Of a stretch of 32,964 bases of DNA, positions 22,580-31,313 are shown piece after piece. Numbering within the stretch: position 1 is the stretch's first letter; every line of letters starts with the position of its first letter. The stretch comes from Candidatus Bathyarchaeota archaeon. GTDB taxonomy: Archaea; Thermoproteota; Bathyarchaeia; 40CM-2-53-6; JALHTG01. The DNA is taken from contig JALHTG010000102.1 in NCBI GenBank assembly GCA_022865705.1, positions 1 through 32,964 on the forward strand, read 5' to 3'. The position numbers were made by a program, and so were the translations under genes. The notes under the pieces are model-generated. The model was not told where the DNA came from. It saw only the letters and a list, made by a program, of their open reading frames with translations, and searched no databases.

Positions 22580-23047
22580 GTGAGACTTGATTTGAGAAAC
22601 CGCATAGTTGCAGCTGATGTTGTTCGTCTTTCAAGAACTATTGATGCACCCCTTGGTTTCGTTTATGACTGGTGTACTGATTTCAGAGAAGACGACAATA
22701 AGATCACGCGCTCCAAATCGCGAAGAAGAATCCTAGAGAAGACCAAACAGAGAGTGATCTACACCAGCAGAGAAAAGGGCGCCAAGTCTCTGGGCCCCGC
22801 CAGCATAGTCACGTTGCATCCCCCCGACACTTGGCATGTCGACTCAATAGGCGAACATCATAATACTGCAGGAGATTATCGCCTGACAAAGCTTGAGGGC
22901 GGACGGACTAAGCTGGATATAGTTTTCAGAATCAAACGGAAATCTCCCGCGGCACCGAACAAATCGAAATTTGTTCGGCATATCAACGAAATCTGGAACA
23001 AGTATGTCGCAACGCTTGAGAAAGATTACAGAAGGCAAACAGAATAA
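22580..23047 (+). CDS. SRPBCC (START/Bet v1-like) domain protein
   Basis: A 155-residue protein fitting the helix-grip fold. VVRLSRTIDAPLGFVYDWCT is the typical first strand and helix, TSREKGAKSLGPASIVTLHP the central sheet, and NEIWNKYVATLEKDY the long C-terminal helix. Such proteins bind hydrophobic ligands or act as aromatase/cyclase-like or stress proteins in the cytoplasm. The specific ligand is unknown. The start is GTG, with a T-rich upstream region. It is followed after 54 bases by the DUF362 gene on the same strand. Confidence 0.75.
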   Translation: MRLDLRNRIVAADVVRLSRTIDAPLGFVYDWCTDFREDDNKITRSKSRRRILEKTKQRVIYTSREKGAKSLGPASIVTLHPPDTWHVDSIGEHHNTAGDYRLTKLEGGRTKLDIVFRIKRKSPAAPNKSKFVRHINEIWNKYVATLEKDYRRQTE

Positions 23048-23101
23048 AGTAAGTGTGTGCCATCAACTTGAGCCGTTTCAATAGTTTTGGTGGTGCATAC
23101 C

Positions 23102-23947
23102 ATGGTGCGCGCTCGTAGCAAGGTAGCCCTCGTCAAGCAGCTGGGGCACGAGACCGCCCAAGAAACGGTGTGGCGAGCGCTCGACCTCATTGGTGCCGCC
23201 CCCTACTTGTCTCCATTCGGATCGTTCCTCCTCAAGCCGAACTACGTCGTTGACAAGTCCCCAATGAGTGGCCTCACGACCCGTCCCGAGTCCCTAGATG
23301 GGATCATAACTTACCTGTTCCAGAAAGTAGGGAAGCCCCCAGCCCAAGTCTTAATCGGGGAGGGAGGTAACCCTTCGAGCACAGAATCCGCGTTCACGAC
23401 ATGCGGAGCGCGAGATCTCGCGGAAAAGCACGGCGTGCGACTTGTGAACCTCAACAATGACGCAAAAGAGACGATCGCGCTGCAGGACTCCCTATCACTC
23501 AAGGAGGTTGATGTGGCGCGCACCGCTCGTGCTGCTGAGTGTCTGATTTCAGTGCCAAGTCTCAAAACCCATAGCATGGCGGTCACGACGCTGGCCATGA
23601 AGAATTGCATGGGCTGCATCTTGCCGAAAGGGATCATGCACTCTTCCCTTCACAAGAAGATCTTCGATCTCGCAGGACTAATCAATCCAAGGCTCTCCGT
23701 GATCGATGGCATCATCGGGGCAGAGGGTAACGAGGAGAACGGTGATCCTGTGCCGATGGAACTCATCATTGCAGGCATGGATTATGTCGCTGTGGACACG
23801 GTAGGTTCGGCGGTCATGGGATATTCTCCCAGAGAATGCAAATACCTGCAATACGCAGCGCAGAAGGGTTTGGGCACATGCGACCTTTCGGAGATCGACA
23901 TCGCGGGCGTTTCCATTGACGACGTGAAGCGCAAATTTCGCCGCTAG
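23102..23947 (+). CDS. DUF362 domain protein (second copy)
   Basis: About 281 residues. ATG at 23102 is chosen for the GGTGGT 10 bases before it. DUF362 signatures: SFLLKPNYVVDKSP, CLISVPSLKTHSMAVTTLAM then KNCMGCILP, and MDYVAVDTVGSAVMGYSPRE. The KNCMGC pair is typical of the family; no ferredoxin domain follows. It is distantly related to the copy at 12304-13158. Codon use appears somewhat more G/C-rich than its neighbours. Function of DUF362 is not established; an Fe-S or redox role has been suggested for longer members. Confidence 0.82.
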   Translation: MVRARSKVALVKQLGHETAQETVWRALDLIGAAPYLSPFGSFLLKPNYVVDKSPMSGLTTRPESLDGIITYLFQKVGKPPAQVLIGEGGNPSSTESAFTTCGARDLAEKHGVRLVNLNNDAKETIALQDSLSLKEVDVARTARAAECLISVPSLKTHSMAVTTLAMKNCMGCILPKGIMHSSLHKKIFDLAGLINPRLSVIDGIIGAEGNEENGDPVPMELIIAGMDYVAVDTVGSAVMGYSPRECKYLQYAAQKGLGTCDLSEIDIAGVSIDDVKRKFRR

Positions 23948-24101
23948 GCTTCGTTGACTTCAGGGTTTGTTACATTCTATGTCAGACATATGAGGTGCGC
24001 GCCAACGGACTACGTGAGAAAGTCTTAAGTTGTTTCTGATTGGAGTTCATCGAAATGCGAGATAGTGCGCGAATCTCTGAGATATTGTAGGGTGTTTCAT
24101 T

Positions 24102-25724
24102 TTGCGTCCAAGCTTCATCCATCGCCCCGTAATAATGTCAAAGAATGGGCTTGTTGCGGCAGGACATCATCTTGCTTCTCTTGCCGGAATAGACATTCTC
24201 ATGAAAGGAGGAAATGCCTTCGACAGTGCGATAGCTACGTCTGCTGTGCTTTCTGTGGTAAGACCGCACATGACAGGGTTAGGAGGGGATGCTTTCGCAT
24301 TGCTGTTCAATGCTCAAAGCGGTAGTGTTGAGGCACTGAATGCGAGCGGTCCAGCTCCCAACGCTGCTTCGCGACAATTCTTTCTTGACAAAGGCTTGAC
24401 CAGAATTCCGCTGCATGGCATATACTCTGTAAGTGTTCCTGGCATTGTTGGTTGCTGGGGCGAGATCTCCGAGAAGTATGGTACAATTGGCCTTCAGGAG
24501 CTCCTGAAGCCTGCGATTCAGTATGCAAGTCGGGGCTTCCCAGTCTATCCTAGTCTGAGCTTGGCGATCAGGGAAGCGGCGGATAGACTCGAAAATGATC
24601 GGTCAGCCAGGGAGATCTTCTTACGCAATGGTCGAGCTCCGTTTCCAGGAGAGATCTTGCTTCAAGGAGACTTGGCCCGAACGCTTGATATGATCGCGAG
24701 TAAAGGGACGAAGTCTTTCTATCAGGGAGACATTGCTAAGCTGATAGCTGAGCATTTTCAGAAGCAGAACGGTTTGCTTACACAGGACGATTTGGCTGAT
24801 TATCATTCTGTCTGGAAGCCTCCTATCCGCACGTCCTACCGAGGATACACGGTGCTTGAGCAACCCCCTGTCTCACAGGGACTGATCTTGCTTCAAGAGC
24901 TTAACCTAGTGGAGGGATTCGATCTGGCTAAACTTGGACACAGCACTGCGGACTCTATTCACGTGATGGTTGAAGCGAAGAAACTGGCCTTTGCTGACCG
25001 GATAGGGTATTTGGGCGATCCAGATTTCGTGAAAGTACCCTTGGAGACTCTCCTGTCCAAGGAGTACGCAGCAAAGCGCAGCGCGTTGATCGATGTAGAT
25101 CGAGCCATGGCTACGACGGCCAAGGCTGGAATCGACAGCATGGATGGTGACACGACGTATTTTGCCATAGTAGATAGGGATGGCAACGCTGTCTCCTTGA
25201 TCCAGAGCGTATTCCACTCATTTGGGTCGGGAGTTGTCGTTGACGGGACAGGCGTGGTCCCTAACAACAGACTGTCCGCGTTTTCACTGAAGAGTGATCA
25301 TCCAAACCGGCTTGACCCCAAGAAGAAAACTGTTCACACTTTGAATTCGTATATGATAATGAGAGATGATTCTCTCTTCATGGTAGGGGGCACCCCAGGC
25401 GCTGATGATCAGGTTCAGACCAACCTACAGGTCATAGCGAACATTCTCGACTATGGGATGAATGTTCAGGAAGCAATAGAGGCTCCTCGGTGGTCCAGCA
25501 GGCCAGGAACCATGCCTGGAGAAGAGAACCTCCCGTATGAGCTACATGTTGAGGATCGCATATCACCACAGGTCCGTGACGGTCTGGTCAAGAAGGGACA
25601 TGATGTGAAAGTCAGTGGTGGATGGTCCTTTGCAGGCGCTCAGGCAATAATCATAGACCAGAGCAACAAGGTTCTCATGGGAGGAGCCGACCCAAGACGT
25701 GACGGATACGCAATCGGATGGTAG
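24102..25724 (+). CDS. ggt: Gamma-glutamyltransferase family (Ntn hydrolase)
   Basis: A 540-residue enzyme of the gamma-glutamyltranspeptidase family. The N-terminal part carries GGNAFDSAIA and TGLGGDAFALL. The autoprocessing site lies in MDGDTTYFAIVDRDGNAVSL, where Thr351 becomes the nucleophile of the small subunit. FMVGGTPGADDQVQTNLQVI is the conserved glycine loop. It cleaves gamma-glutamyl or related amides. No signal peptide is present, so it is probably cytoplasmic, unlike bacterial Ggt. The start is TTG at 24102; ATG at 24135 is an alternative close to the conserved region. Monocistronic, followed by a GC element. Confidence 0.9.
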   Translation: MRPSFIHRPVIMSKNGLVAAGHHLASLAGIDILMKGGNAFDSAIATSAVLSVVRPHMTGLGGDAFALLFNAQSGSVEALNASGPAPNAASRQFFLDKGLTRIPLHGIYSVSVPGIVGCWGEISEKYGTIGLQELLKPAIQYASRGFPVYPSLSLAIREAADRLENDRSAREIFLRNGRAPFPGEILLQGDLARTLDMIASKGTKSFYQGDIAKLIAEHFQKQNGLLTQDDLADYHSVWKPPIRTSYRGYTVLEQPPVSQGLILLQELNLVEGFDLAKLGHSTADSIHVMVEAKKLAFADRIGYLGDPDFVKVPLETLLSKEYAAKRSALIDVDRAMATTAKAGIDSMDGDTTYFAIVDRDGNAVSLIQSVFHSFGSGVVVDGTGVVPNNRLSAFSLKSDHPNRLDPKKKTVHTLNSYMIMRDDSLFMVGGTPGADDQVQTNLQVIANILDYGMNVQEAIEAPRWSSRPGTMPGEENLPYELHVEDRISPQVRDGLVKKGHDVKVSGGWSFAGAQAIIIDQSNKVLMGGADPRRDGYAIGW

Positions 25725-25733
25725 CTTACGCAA

Positions 25734-25750
25734 CTAGCGCTAGCGCGCGC
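25734..25750. repeat. GC element copy after the ggt stop
   Basis: TAGCGCTAGCGCGCGCA, ten bases after the ggt stop, a slightly extended version with two overlapping AGCGC palindromes. Confidence 0.55.
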
Positions 25751-25846
25751 AAGTCATCGTCACGTGGAACAGGAAAACATCGATTCTCTTGTTTCTGATA
25801 TCACGAAAGAGATGGTTAGTGTTAACGCGTGCTGTGACCAGCCAAG

Positions 25847-26548
25847 CTATGGAACGATTCTGCCTGCGGAATGCACGATTGAAATGCTTCCAGTTCTTCT
25901 TGGGACAGACAACTGCATTTGTCCCCGGAAGTGTCCGACCGATGCCTCACGAATGACAACTATGTCGTTCTTGGCGATGGATTCTATCTGATGATTCCAC
26001 AGAGGCAGTCGTATTTCTCCTGTGCCGTCCGAGAGGGTTGCTGAACATACGGCAAGAGGTGTGCCGTCTCTTGACTGCACGGCTCTGACCTGTGACTTAT
26101 CTATGACTTTGGCTCTAAGATTCACGTGTTTCAGACCGATTCGAAGGTCAGCGATGCGCCCCTCCTTGCCGCTATCATTTGCTATAGGATGTCGATCGCG
26201 TGCGCGCTGATCTCTCAGTAATCGGGTCAGTTCTGGAGGTACTTCGCGGAGCCTTGCCAAGGAATACTTCGAAACAGCAGTCTGTGCCACTGCTCGGTCG
26301 TTCTGTGAGAACATGAAAGAGAAGGAATGTTCCTCAAGTTCACGAGATTCTATCGATATAGGACCACACGTCGACTTCTTGTTCCTGCTGGCCTTCACCA
26401 AGGCGTCGTGAAGAGCGATAGGCTCCAAATCATACTTTCTTGCAAGCATTAGAAGATAGATGAAATTCCTGTCCGAGCCACGCTCGTTTGCGAGGCTACG
26501 CAAGCTCTTTATGGCTGTCGACATGCCAGTTCTCGCTCTCAAGGTCAT
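25847..26548 (-). CDS. OB-fold single-stranded nucleic-acid-binding protein (RPA-like)
   Basis: A 233-residue protein. The C-terminal half is an RPA-type OB fold: VNLRAKVIDKSQVRAVQSRD, then LAVCSATLSDGTGEIRLPLW and DIVVIREASVGHFRGQMQLS. The N-terminal half is helical and basic and is not recognised. Its start overlaps the DEAD-box stop by four bases (ATGA), so the two genes are coupled and probably cooperate, with the OB protein holding strands opened by the helicase. A small plus-strand ORF at 25764-25991 overlaps the end and is ignored. Confidence 0.8.
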   Translation of the reverse strand: MTLRARTGMSTAIKSLRSLANERGSDRNFIYLLMLARKYDLEPIALHDALVKASRNKKSTCGPISIESRELEEHSFSFMFSQNDRAVAQTAVSKYSLARLREVPPELTRLLRDQRARDRHPIANDSGKEGRIADLRIGLKHVNLRAKVIDKSQVRAVQSRDGTPLAVCSATLSDGTGEIRLPLWNHQIESIAKNDIVVIREASVGHFRGQMQLSVPRRTGSISIVHSAGRIVP

Positions 26549-27828
26549 TGGGTGCTCATAAATCGACCGCTTCGGCTTGGATTCCTGTAACCTGAACGGT
26601 GAGTAGGTCTCGAGTATTGATGAGTCCTTCTTCCAAACGGGCGTCGAGTCCCATCACTGGGTCCGATCAACCTCTCCGTCCTTGTGGTAAATGTACTCGA
26701 GCTAGGACTGAAGTTAAGACGTTCAATCCGATGACCTGCCATAGATTGTATTACCCGAAAATCAGCCCACTGCTCCCCGGATACGATCGTCACCGCTGCC
26801 CCTGTCTTACCCGCCCGTCCGGTTCGACCAATTCTATGGAAATAAGTATACGGATCTTGAGGAACATCGTAATTGATGATGTGCGTAACTCCATCAATGT
26901 CCAAACCTCGCCCGGCCAAATCAGTGGCAACCAGTATACGGCTCCGACCGCTTCGAAACGCTTTCATTGCTTCATCTCGTTGATTCTGAGAGAGATCACC
27001 ATTTAGCGCTGTGACATGTTCCTTCCTTCTCCAGAGCGACTGGCTCAGCCAAAACGTGCTACGTTTGGTTCGGCAAAACACTATAACGCGTTGCACCTTC
27101 GAATCCTGTAATACCCTGAGAAGCCCATCAAGTTTTCTCCCATCGTCTACCTCGAGGAAGTACTGGCTGATCTCTTTGACATTGGGATCCTCTGGATCAA
27201 CTAGGATTTCGCGGGGGTTCTTCATGTGCCTGCGGGCAAGTTTCCGTACCTCCTCCGGCATCATCGCTGAAAAGAACGCGATTTGGCACTTTCTTCCGAT
27301 TCGCGCTAGAACATAGTCAACATCTTCTATGAAGCCCATGTCGAGCATCCTGTCAGCCTCATCCAATACAGTGCACTGGACTTTTTCGAGACAAATCGAC
27401 CCACGTTTGAGATGGTCAATCAGTCGGCCAGGTGTTCCAACTATGATCTGCGGACAATCCTCCAATGCCTCAATTTGAGCGTTGATTGATTGACCGCCGT
27501 AGATTGCCAAAGCACGTTTACGTGTGAACTTGCCGTACGAGTTTATGTCGTTGGCTACCTGCACTGCAAGTTCTCTTGTCGGAACGAGTACTAGTGCTTG
27601 AATGTTCAGATTCTTTTCGTCAACGATCTCAAGGATCGGTAAGCCGAAAGCAGCTGTCTTTCCTGTTCCGGTGTGCGCCTGACCAATGACATCCCTCCCG
27701 CTCCACAGAAGTGGAATAATAGCTTCTTGAATCGGAAACTGTCTCTCGAACCCAAGTTCCTTGATAGCGTTCAATATCTCTGGGCTTAGGCCCAGCTCTT
27801 CGAAACTACTCATAGATTCTTTCTTCAC
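26545..27828 (-). CDS. DEAD-box RNA helicase
   Basis: A 427-residue ATP-dependent RNA helicase with all core motifs: Q-motif (RQFPIQ), AHTGTGKT, PTRELA, GTPGR, DEAD (VLDEADRM), motif III SAM rather than the common SAT, and HRIGRTGRAG. A basic Arg/Ser-rich tail (RRPFGRRTHQYSRPTHRSG) should bind RNA. GTG at 27828 follows GAAAGG; ATG at codon 6 is an alternative. It lies 7 bases after the stop of the disrupted small ORF upstream and overlaps the OB-fold gene downstream. It probably works in RNA remodelling at low temperature or stress. Confidence 0.93.
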   Translation of the reverse strand: MKKESMSSFEELGLSPEILNAIKELGFERQFPIQEAIIPLLWSGRDVIGQAHTGTGKTAAFGLPILEIVDEKNLNIQALVLVPTRELAVQVANDINSYGKFTRKRALAIYGGQSINAQIEALEDCPQIIVGTPGRLIDHLKRGSICLEKVQCTVLDEADRMLDMGFIEDVDYVLARIGRKCQIAFFSAMMPEEVRKLARRHMKNPREILVDPEDPNVKEISQYFLEVDDGRKLDGLLRVLQDSKVQRVIVFCRTKRSTFWLSQSLWRRKEHVTALNGDLSQNQRDEAMKAFRSGRSRILVATDLAGRGLDIDGVTHIINYDVPQDPYTYFHRIGRTGRAGKTGAAVTIVSGEQWADFRVIQSMAGHRIERLNFSPSSSTFTTRTERLIGPSDGTRRPFGRRTHQYSRPTHRSGYRNPSRSGRFMSTQ

Positions 27829-27835
27829 CTTTCGA

Positions 27836-28039
27836 TCATATCGCAGGTCTGCAATGAAGGCCGAAAATCTGATCCGCCTTTTCTGTTAGGCCTCGAGCCG
27901 TAGGAGGCCAGAACTCGACTTTGTATTGAAACTTGCGACCTCAGTCAGTTGCAACAAGAAGAAGAACATGCGGGTAATCGTTCAGTTCAAACGACTCTCG
28001 GCTCTCGTTCTCGGAACTAACTTGGCGCTTCTTAGTCAC
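27836..28039 (-). pseudogene. Small ORF upstream of the DEAD-box gene, interrupted by TGA
   Basis: GTG at 28039, 32 codons, an in-frame TGA at 27941-27943, then 34 more coding-like codons to a second TGA seven bases before the helicase start. Both sides look like one protein: SRESFELNDYPHVLLLVATD before the stop and GRKFQYKVEFWPPTARGLTE after it. The GTG overlaps the TGA of the preceding fragment (GTGA), as in translationally coupled genes. Likely a nonsense mutation or small indel; recoding is less likely. Family unknown. Confidence 0.5.
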
Positions 28040-28188
28040 GGCTCTATATAAGGATAGGAAGGCGCGTGCGCCAATAATGAGTCTGAAAAGGATAAAGGAG
28101 TTGCCAATACAAGGAGGCCTTTCCTAGTGACGTAGATCACCTTATCATCTACTCCAACTCTCAGGCTGTACTTCGCCCTCTCACTCTG
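28036..28188 (-). pseudogene. Coding fragment truncated at a GC element
   Basis: 50 sense codons ending in TGA that overlaps the next GTG. Residues such as KYSLRVGVDDKVIYVTRKGL and SFSDSLLAHAPSYPYIEP are clearly protein-like. The frame starts at a TAG inside the GC element at 28190 and has no initiation codon before the conserved-looking part. It appears to be a gene cut at the element. Family unknown. Confidence 0.45.
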
Positions 28189-28189
28189 C

Positions 28190-28206
28190 TAGCGTGCGCT
28201 TTTTCA
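28190..28206 (-). repeat. GC element copy at the stop codon of the helical protein gene
   Basis: On the minus strand TGAAAAAGCGCACGCTA, where TGA is the stop of the gene at 28204-28746. One base differs from the copy at 19208-19224. Confidence 0.65.
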
Positions 28207-28746
28207 CATTTTGTTTGCGAGCATCTTCTTCAACGCGTCAATGAGCGTTTGAGCCTCAGTATGATGACGCTTCTCGCATTTGGAGAGGTCCAAAAGCGTA
28301 TTTTTGATTTTTTGATCGTCCGTCATCTCGACCATCTCAGCATACCTGCGTTCAGCGTCACCCTCGATCGTCAGATGCTTCTGAACCAACGCGTACAGTA
28401 TTCTCATGGCCAGCTTATCCTCCTTCAACTCAGGAAACATCGCAAAAATATCCTTCTCGACATGGGGTGAACCAAGGTTAAGCTCAACAGTGCTTCCCGC
28501 TTTGGTTTGTCGGACCTTGTCCTGCAATTTCTCAATCATATCTTGGCAGGCTTTGCGATGCGTTTCCGAGTCCTGAGCCCAACGGTTGAATGTCTCCTTC
28601 GCCGGGAGAAAGTCTATCTGCTCACTGACTTTCGGAGACTCTGAAGCCAGAAGTGCTTCAAGGTTTCTCATTTCCACAAGAGCAGATAGAAGCTTGAGTT
28701 GCCTTTTTGTTGCTTCAAGATTTGATTGCATGTGAACAACCTTCAC
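28204..28746 (-). CDS. Ferritin-like helical-bundle protein (uncertain)
   Basis: A 180-residue, all-helical protein: KRQLKLLSALVEMRNLEALL, then FNRWAQDSETHRKACQDMIE, MRILYALVQKHLTIEGDAER, and CEKRHHTEAQTLIDALKKML. Repeated E...H pairs (SETHRK, EKRHHTE) at helix ends recall ferritin-like or rubrerythrin-type di-iron proteins, but the full ExxH set is not convincing, so metal binding is only a guess. The start at 28746 can be ATG here or at codon 6. Divergent from the phosphodiesterase gene with a 7-bp dyad between them. Confidence 0.55.
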   Translation of the reverse strand: MKVVHMQSNLEATKRQLKLLSALVEMRNLEALLASESPKVSEQIDFLPAKETFNRWAQDSETHRKACQDMIEKLQDKVRQTKAGSTVELNLGSPHVEKDIFAMFPELKEDKLAMRILYALVQKHLTIEGDAERRYAEMVEMTDDQKIKNTLLDLSKCEKRHHTEAQTLIDALKKMLANKM

Positions 28747-28796
28747 CTGAAGCTGTATATGATGTCTTTGGGATTATGGGAGTAGCCAGCTCAGAA

Positions 28797-28806
28797 TCGC
28801 GCGCGT
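28797..28806. repeat. GC element copy
   Basis: TCGCGCGCGT, same core as the copy at 14967-14976 where the arsM remnant ends. Confidence 0.4.
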
Positions 28807-28815
28807 CTCTATTCC

Positions 28816-28832
28816 ATGAATGAAGCATTCAT
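28816..28832. promoter_or_regulatory. Perfect 7-bp dyad between divergent genes
   Basis: ATGAATG-AAG-CATTCAT lies between the helical protein and phosphodiesterase genes, a candidate operator. Confidence 0.4.
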
Positions 28833-28880
28833 AACTCGCTTATCTAGACCGGAATCACATCAGCACATTGGGTTGAGCAA

Positions 28881-30107
28881 TTGTCTTCCGGTCGTGCTAA
28901 GCTCCTTGGATTGCTGATCATAGCAGCAGTCGTCGTGAGCGGAGCGGGATTATACTGTGCCATCTACGTGAGGACTGAGCCGAAAACCATCATCATTACG
29001 AGGACTGGGACAGTTGAGAAGACGGTTAGGAACATAGTGCTCGTTGGTTGGGACGGTACCCAGCGAAACCATCTCAAAGAAATGATCTCCCGCGGAGAAG
29101 CACCCAATCTCGTGGCTCTGGCCAGTGAAGGCGGACTGGTCGACATAGACGTTACTACGGGAGCGACAGACACGAAGGCTGGCTGGACCCAGATCTTGAC
29201 AGGCTACTCGCCAGAAAAGACTGGGGTGTTCAGCAACAGTAGATATCAGCCGATCCCTGAGGGCTATACAGTCTTTGAGCGACTGGAGACATTCTTCGGC
29301 CCGGAGAACATTGTGACCGTCGCCATCATTGGCAAGAAAGGACATGTGGACAACGATCCCCCAGCAAAGATCCCGTTCGACCAGTGGGCAAAGACTGAAG
29401 CAAGGCAAGGCAGGAAAGTGCCTACGCCCAAGGCTGGCCTTAAGGTGAATGATGGCGGTCAGATAGTTCAGGAGAACGGCGTCTTCTATGTGGCGTTCCC
29501 CGGAAAACCATACTTCAACGCCTCAAAGCACATGGACCTGTTCCTCAACGGCCTCGGAGAGAACGAAAAGGTAGGCACGACCGCGATTCAGAACCTCGAG
29601 AAGTACAAAGACAAAAGGTTCTTCTTCTTCATCCACTTCGCCCAGCCAGATCACGTAGGCCACGCGTACGGCGAAAATTCACGACAGTACACCGACGGGA
29701 TAAAGTCGGATGACGAATGGACAGGAAAGATCGTAGCCAAGCTAAAGGAACTCGGCCTGTATGACAAAACGCTCGTGTACATAACAGCCGATCACGGGTT
29801 CGATGAAGGCAAGACTACGCATTCAAACGCCCCATACGTATTCGTCGCAACCGATGACCCAAAGATAAACCGGAACGGTGACCGAGCTGACATCACTCCC
29901 ACGATTCTCAAGAGGTTCGGCCTCGACCTATCCAAAATTGAACCACCTCTGGACGGCACACCGCTAGACGAACCAGCGTATGTGAGAGTCACGCGTCTTG
30001 GATCTTCGGCCGCAATCTTCTCCTGCTGGGTTGTTTCGGTTAGCATGCACGACTTGAAGAAGCCAGCGTGCGCATATACTAATTCCCATAGTTCAAATAG
30101 CCCGTAG
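28881..30107 (+). CDS. Membrane-anchored alkaline-phosphatase-superfamily phosphodiesterase
   Basis: A 408-residue protein with an N-terminal membrane anchor or signal (KLLGLLIIAAVVVSGAGLYC). The rest is a type I phosphodiesterase/sulfatase-like domain. Metal ligands are visible in VLVGWDGTQRNH (Asp58), FAQPDHVGHAYG and YITADHGFDEG. The nucleophile is Thr98 in ATDTKAGWTQILTG. It likely faces outside the cell and hydrolyses phosphate or sulfate esters or nucleotides. The TTG start precedes a short basic n-region. The ~45 residues after the conserved end (from about VRVTRLGSS) are Ser/Cys-rich and unlike the family; they may be a read-through into former intergenic DNA. Confidence 0.85.
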   Translation: MSSGRAKLLGLLIIAAVVVSGAGLYCAIYVRTEPKTIIITRTGTVEKTVRNIVLVGWDGTQRNHLKEMISRGEAPNLVALASEGGLVDIDVTTGATDTKAGWTQILTGYSPEKTGVFSNSRYQPIPEGYTVFERLETFFGPENIVTVAIIGKKGHVDNDPPAKIPFDQWAKTEARQGRKVPTPKAGLKVNDGGQIVQENGVFYVAFPGKPYFNASKHMDLFLNGLGENEKVGTTAIQNLEKYKDKRFFFFIHFAQPDHVGHAYGENSRQYTDGIKSDDEWTGKIVAKLKELGLYDKTLVYITADHGFDEGKTTHSNAPYVFVATDDPKINRNGDRADITPTILKRFGLDLSKIEPPLDGTPLDEPAYVRVTRLGSSAAIFSCWVVSVSMHDLKKPACAYTNSHSSNSP

Positions 30108-30173
30108 CCCTAACGAAGTTGGGGATCTTGTTGCCGGTCTCGATAGACGAACGGCCGGCCGCCGCGAAACCTT

Positions 30174-30330
30174 TGCGCGACCAGTATCTGAGCCTTCAGA
30201 GCGTTGGCCTTTTCTCAATGTTCTCTCTTTCTATTTTTTGGGGGTTCTCGTAAACTTTCGGGTTCTAGTAAATCTCTGGCGTCTTCGTTGCGGACTCTTC
30301 GCGCGGCCCGTATCTCGGCTTTTGCTCAAT
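30174..30330 (+). repeat. Two degenerate direct repeats in a gene-free stretch
   Basis: GCGCGACCAGTATCTGAGCC with a following TTTTCTCAATG (30174-30220) resembles GCGCGGCCCGTATCTCGGC with TTTTGCTCAATG (30301-30331). Between them, at 30242-30277, GGGTTCTCGTAAACTTTC and GGGTTCTAGTAAATCTCT form an imperfect tandem pair. I see no gene in 30108-30468. Confidence 0.35.
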
Positions 30331-30468
30331 GCTTTTTCCCAGCCAAGAGATACGTGGCCGCCTCGCTTATACTTTCATGTTTTCTGTTGTGCGGATTTTG
30401 TTGGCGCGCTACGTGGGTTGTTATCTACTGGGTAAGGGAACCCATGTAGTCTATGCAGTCTAGCCGCA

Positions 30469-30579
30469 TCATTGTCTTGCCGTCGTGAACGATTCTCTGC
30501 ATTGCTCTGAGCAGAAAACGTATCCTTTGAATAGAATGGGTTTCTCGATCTTCTTGCCGCAGTTAGAACAATGCTTCAT
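30469..30579 (-). CDS. 36-residue zinc-finger protein
   Basis: A very short protein: MKHCSNCGKKI, then KGYVFCSEQCRESF. The CxxC...CxxxC arrangement fits a treble-clef/MYM-type or TRASH-like single zinc site. AAGGA five bases upstream supports this ATG rather than the longer frame to 30780. A TATA-like TATATAGG lies at about 30641-30648. TRASH-type modules bind metals in sensors and transporters; function here is unknown. Confidence 0.55.
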   Translation of the reverse strand: MKHCSNCGKKIEKPILFKGYVFCSEQCRESFTTARQ

Positions 30580-30828
30580 ATTATCCTTGTTTGCTACTTC
30601 GCTCAACGATATACACACTGACTCCTTTTCTCCCTGTAGCCTATATACCTTGATTCGGTCGCATGTCCGAGTTTTTACCAATTTAAGAGAGTTGCGTGAT
30701 TCTTCAGCTAAGCGGTGCTGTTGAGCTAATAGGGAGAGCGGTGGTTGTGGTTCTAGTGACATTGCTGCCAGCTGTCTCATCTAAATACTCGATGCGCCTA
30801 GAGTAAGCAACGACTACAGGTGGTCTCC

Positions 30829-30996
30829 TTGACTTATTACTGCCCCAAATGCAGAACGCAGTTCTCTGAATACCAGTCCTCGTGCCCATACTGTGGCATC
30901 AGACTGAGAAGGTCAACATTAGTCAGTGGTCAACATTGGTCTAGAGAAACAGACAGGCAGACGGAAGTTCCGGGTGGTGGCCCGCGAGAGCACTAA
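30829..30996 (+). CDS. 55-residue zinc-ribbon protein
   Basis: TTG-initiated, with AGGTGGT a few bases upstream. YYCPKCRTQF and SSCPYCGIRLRR form a classical two-CxxC zinc ribbon, followed by a polar tail of about 30 residues with no recognisable motif. Such small zinc-ribbon proteins are common in archaea, often of unknown function. Divergent from the zinc-finger ORF at 30469. The stop is followed by a GC-rich TGCGCGTGCGTGCA. Confidence 0.55.
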   Translation: MTYYCPKCRTQFSEYQSSCPYCGIRLRRSTLVSGQHWSRETDRQTEVPGGGPREH

Positions 30997-31292
30997 ACAG
31001 CGTTTAGCATCTGCGCGTGCGTGCAGAGCTCAACATGGCAAGAAACCAAGAACCAGTAACCATATGCTGCTGACACGATAAGACACCTGCATTCGCTGAA
31101 CATGAGAAGTTCTTCTCCTCTAGACTAGACTCACTGGTGGGTATGTGGATTTGACTAGATCTGAATGGTAGAAGAAACGGAGGAGAATGGCAAGCAGGAT
31201 GGGGAAAAAAGAGTGACAGAGTGAGGTAAGCAAACCCTGATAGAGGTCGAGCAAAGAGTCAGATGACGTCAAAGGGCGCCGAACTCGATAAG

Positions 31293-31301
31293 AGCGCGCT
31301 A
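31293..31301. repeat. GC element copy
   Basis: AGCGCGCTA, 13 bases beyond the stop of the C2H2 ORF. Confidence 0.4.
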
Positions 31302-31313
31302 TCGTCTTGCAAC

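Noticed and set aside
25764-25991. 75-codon plus-strand ORF after ggt
   Set aside because: Two-thirds overlaps the OB-fold gene in antisense; only the first ~25 codons look plausible, with no recognisable motif or ribosome site.
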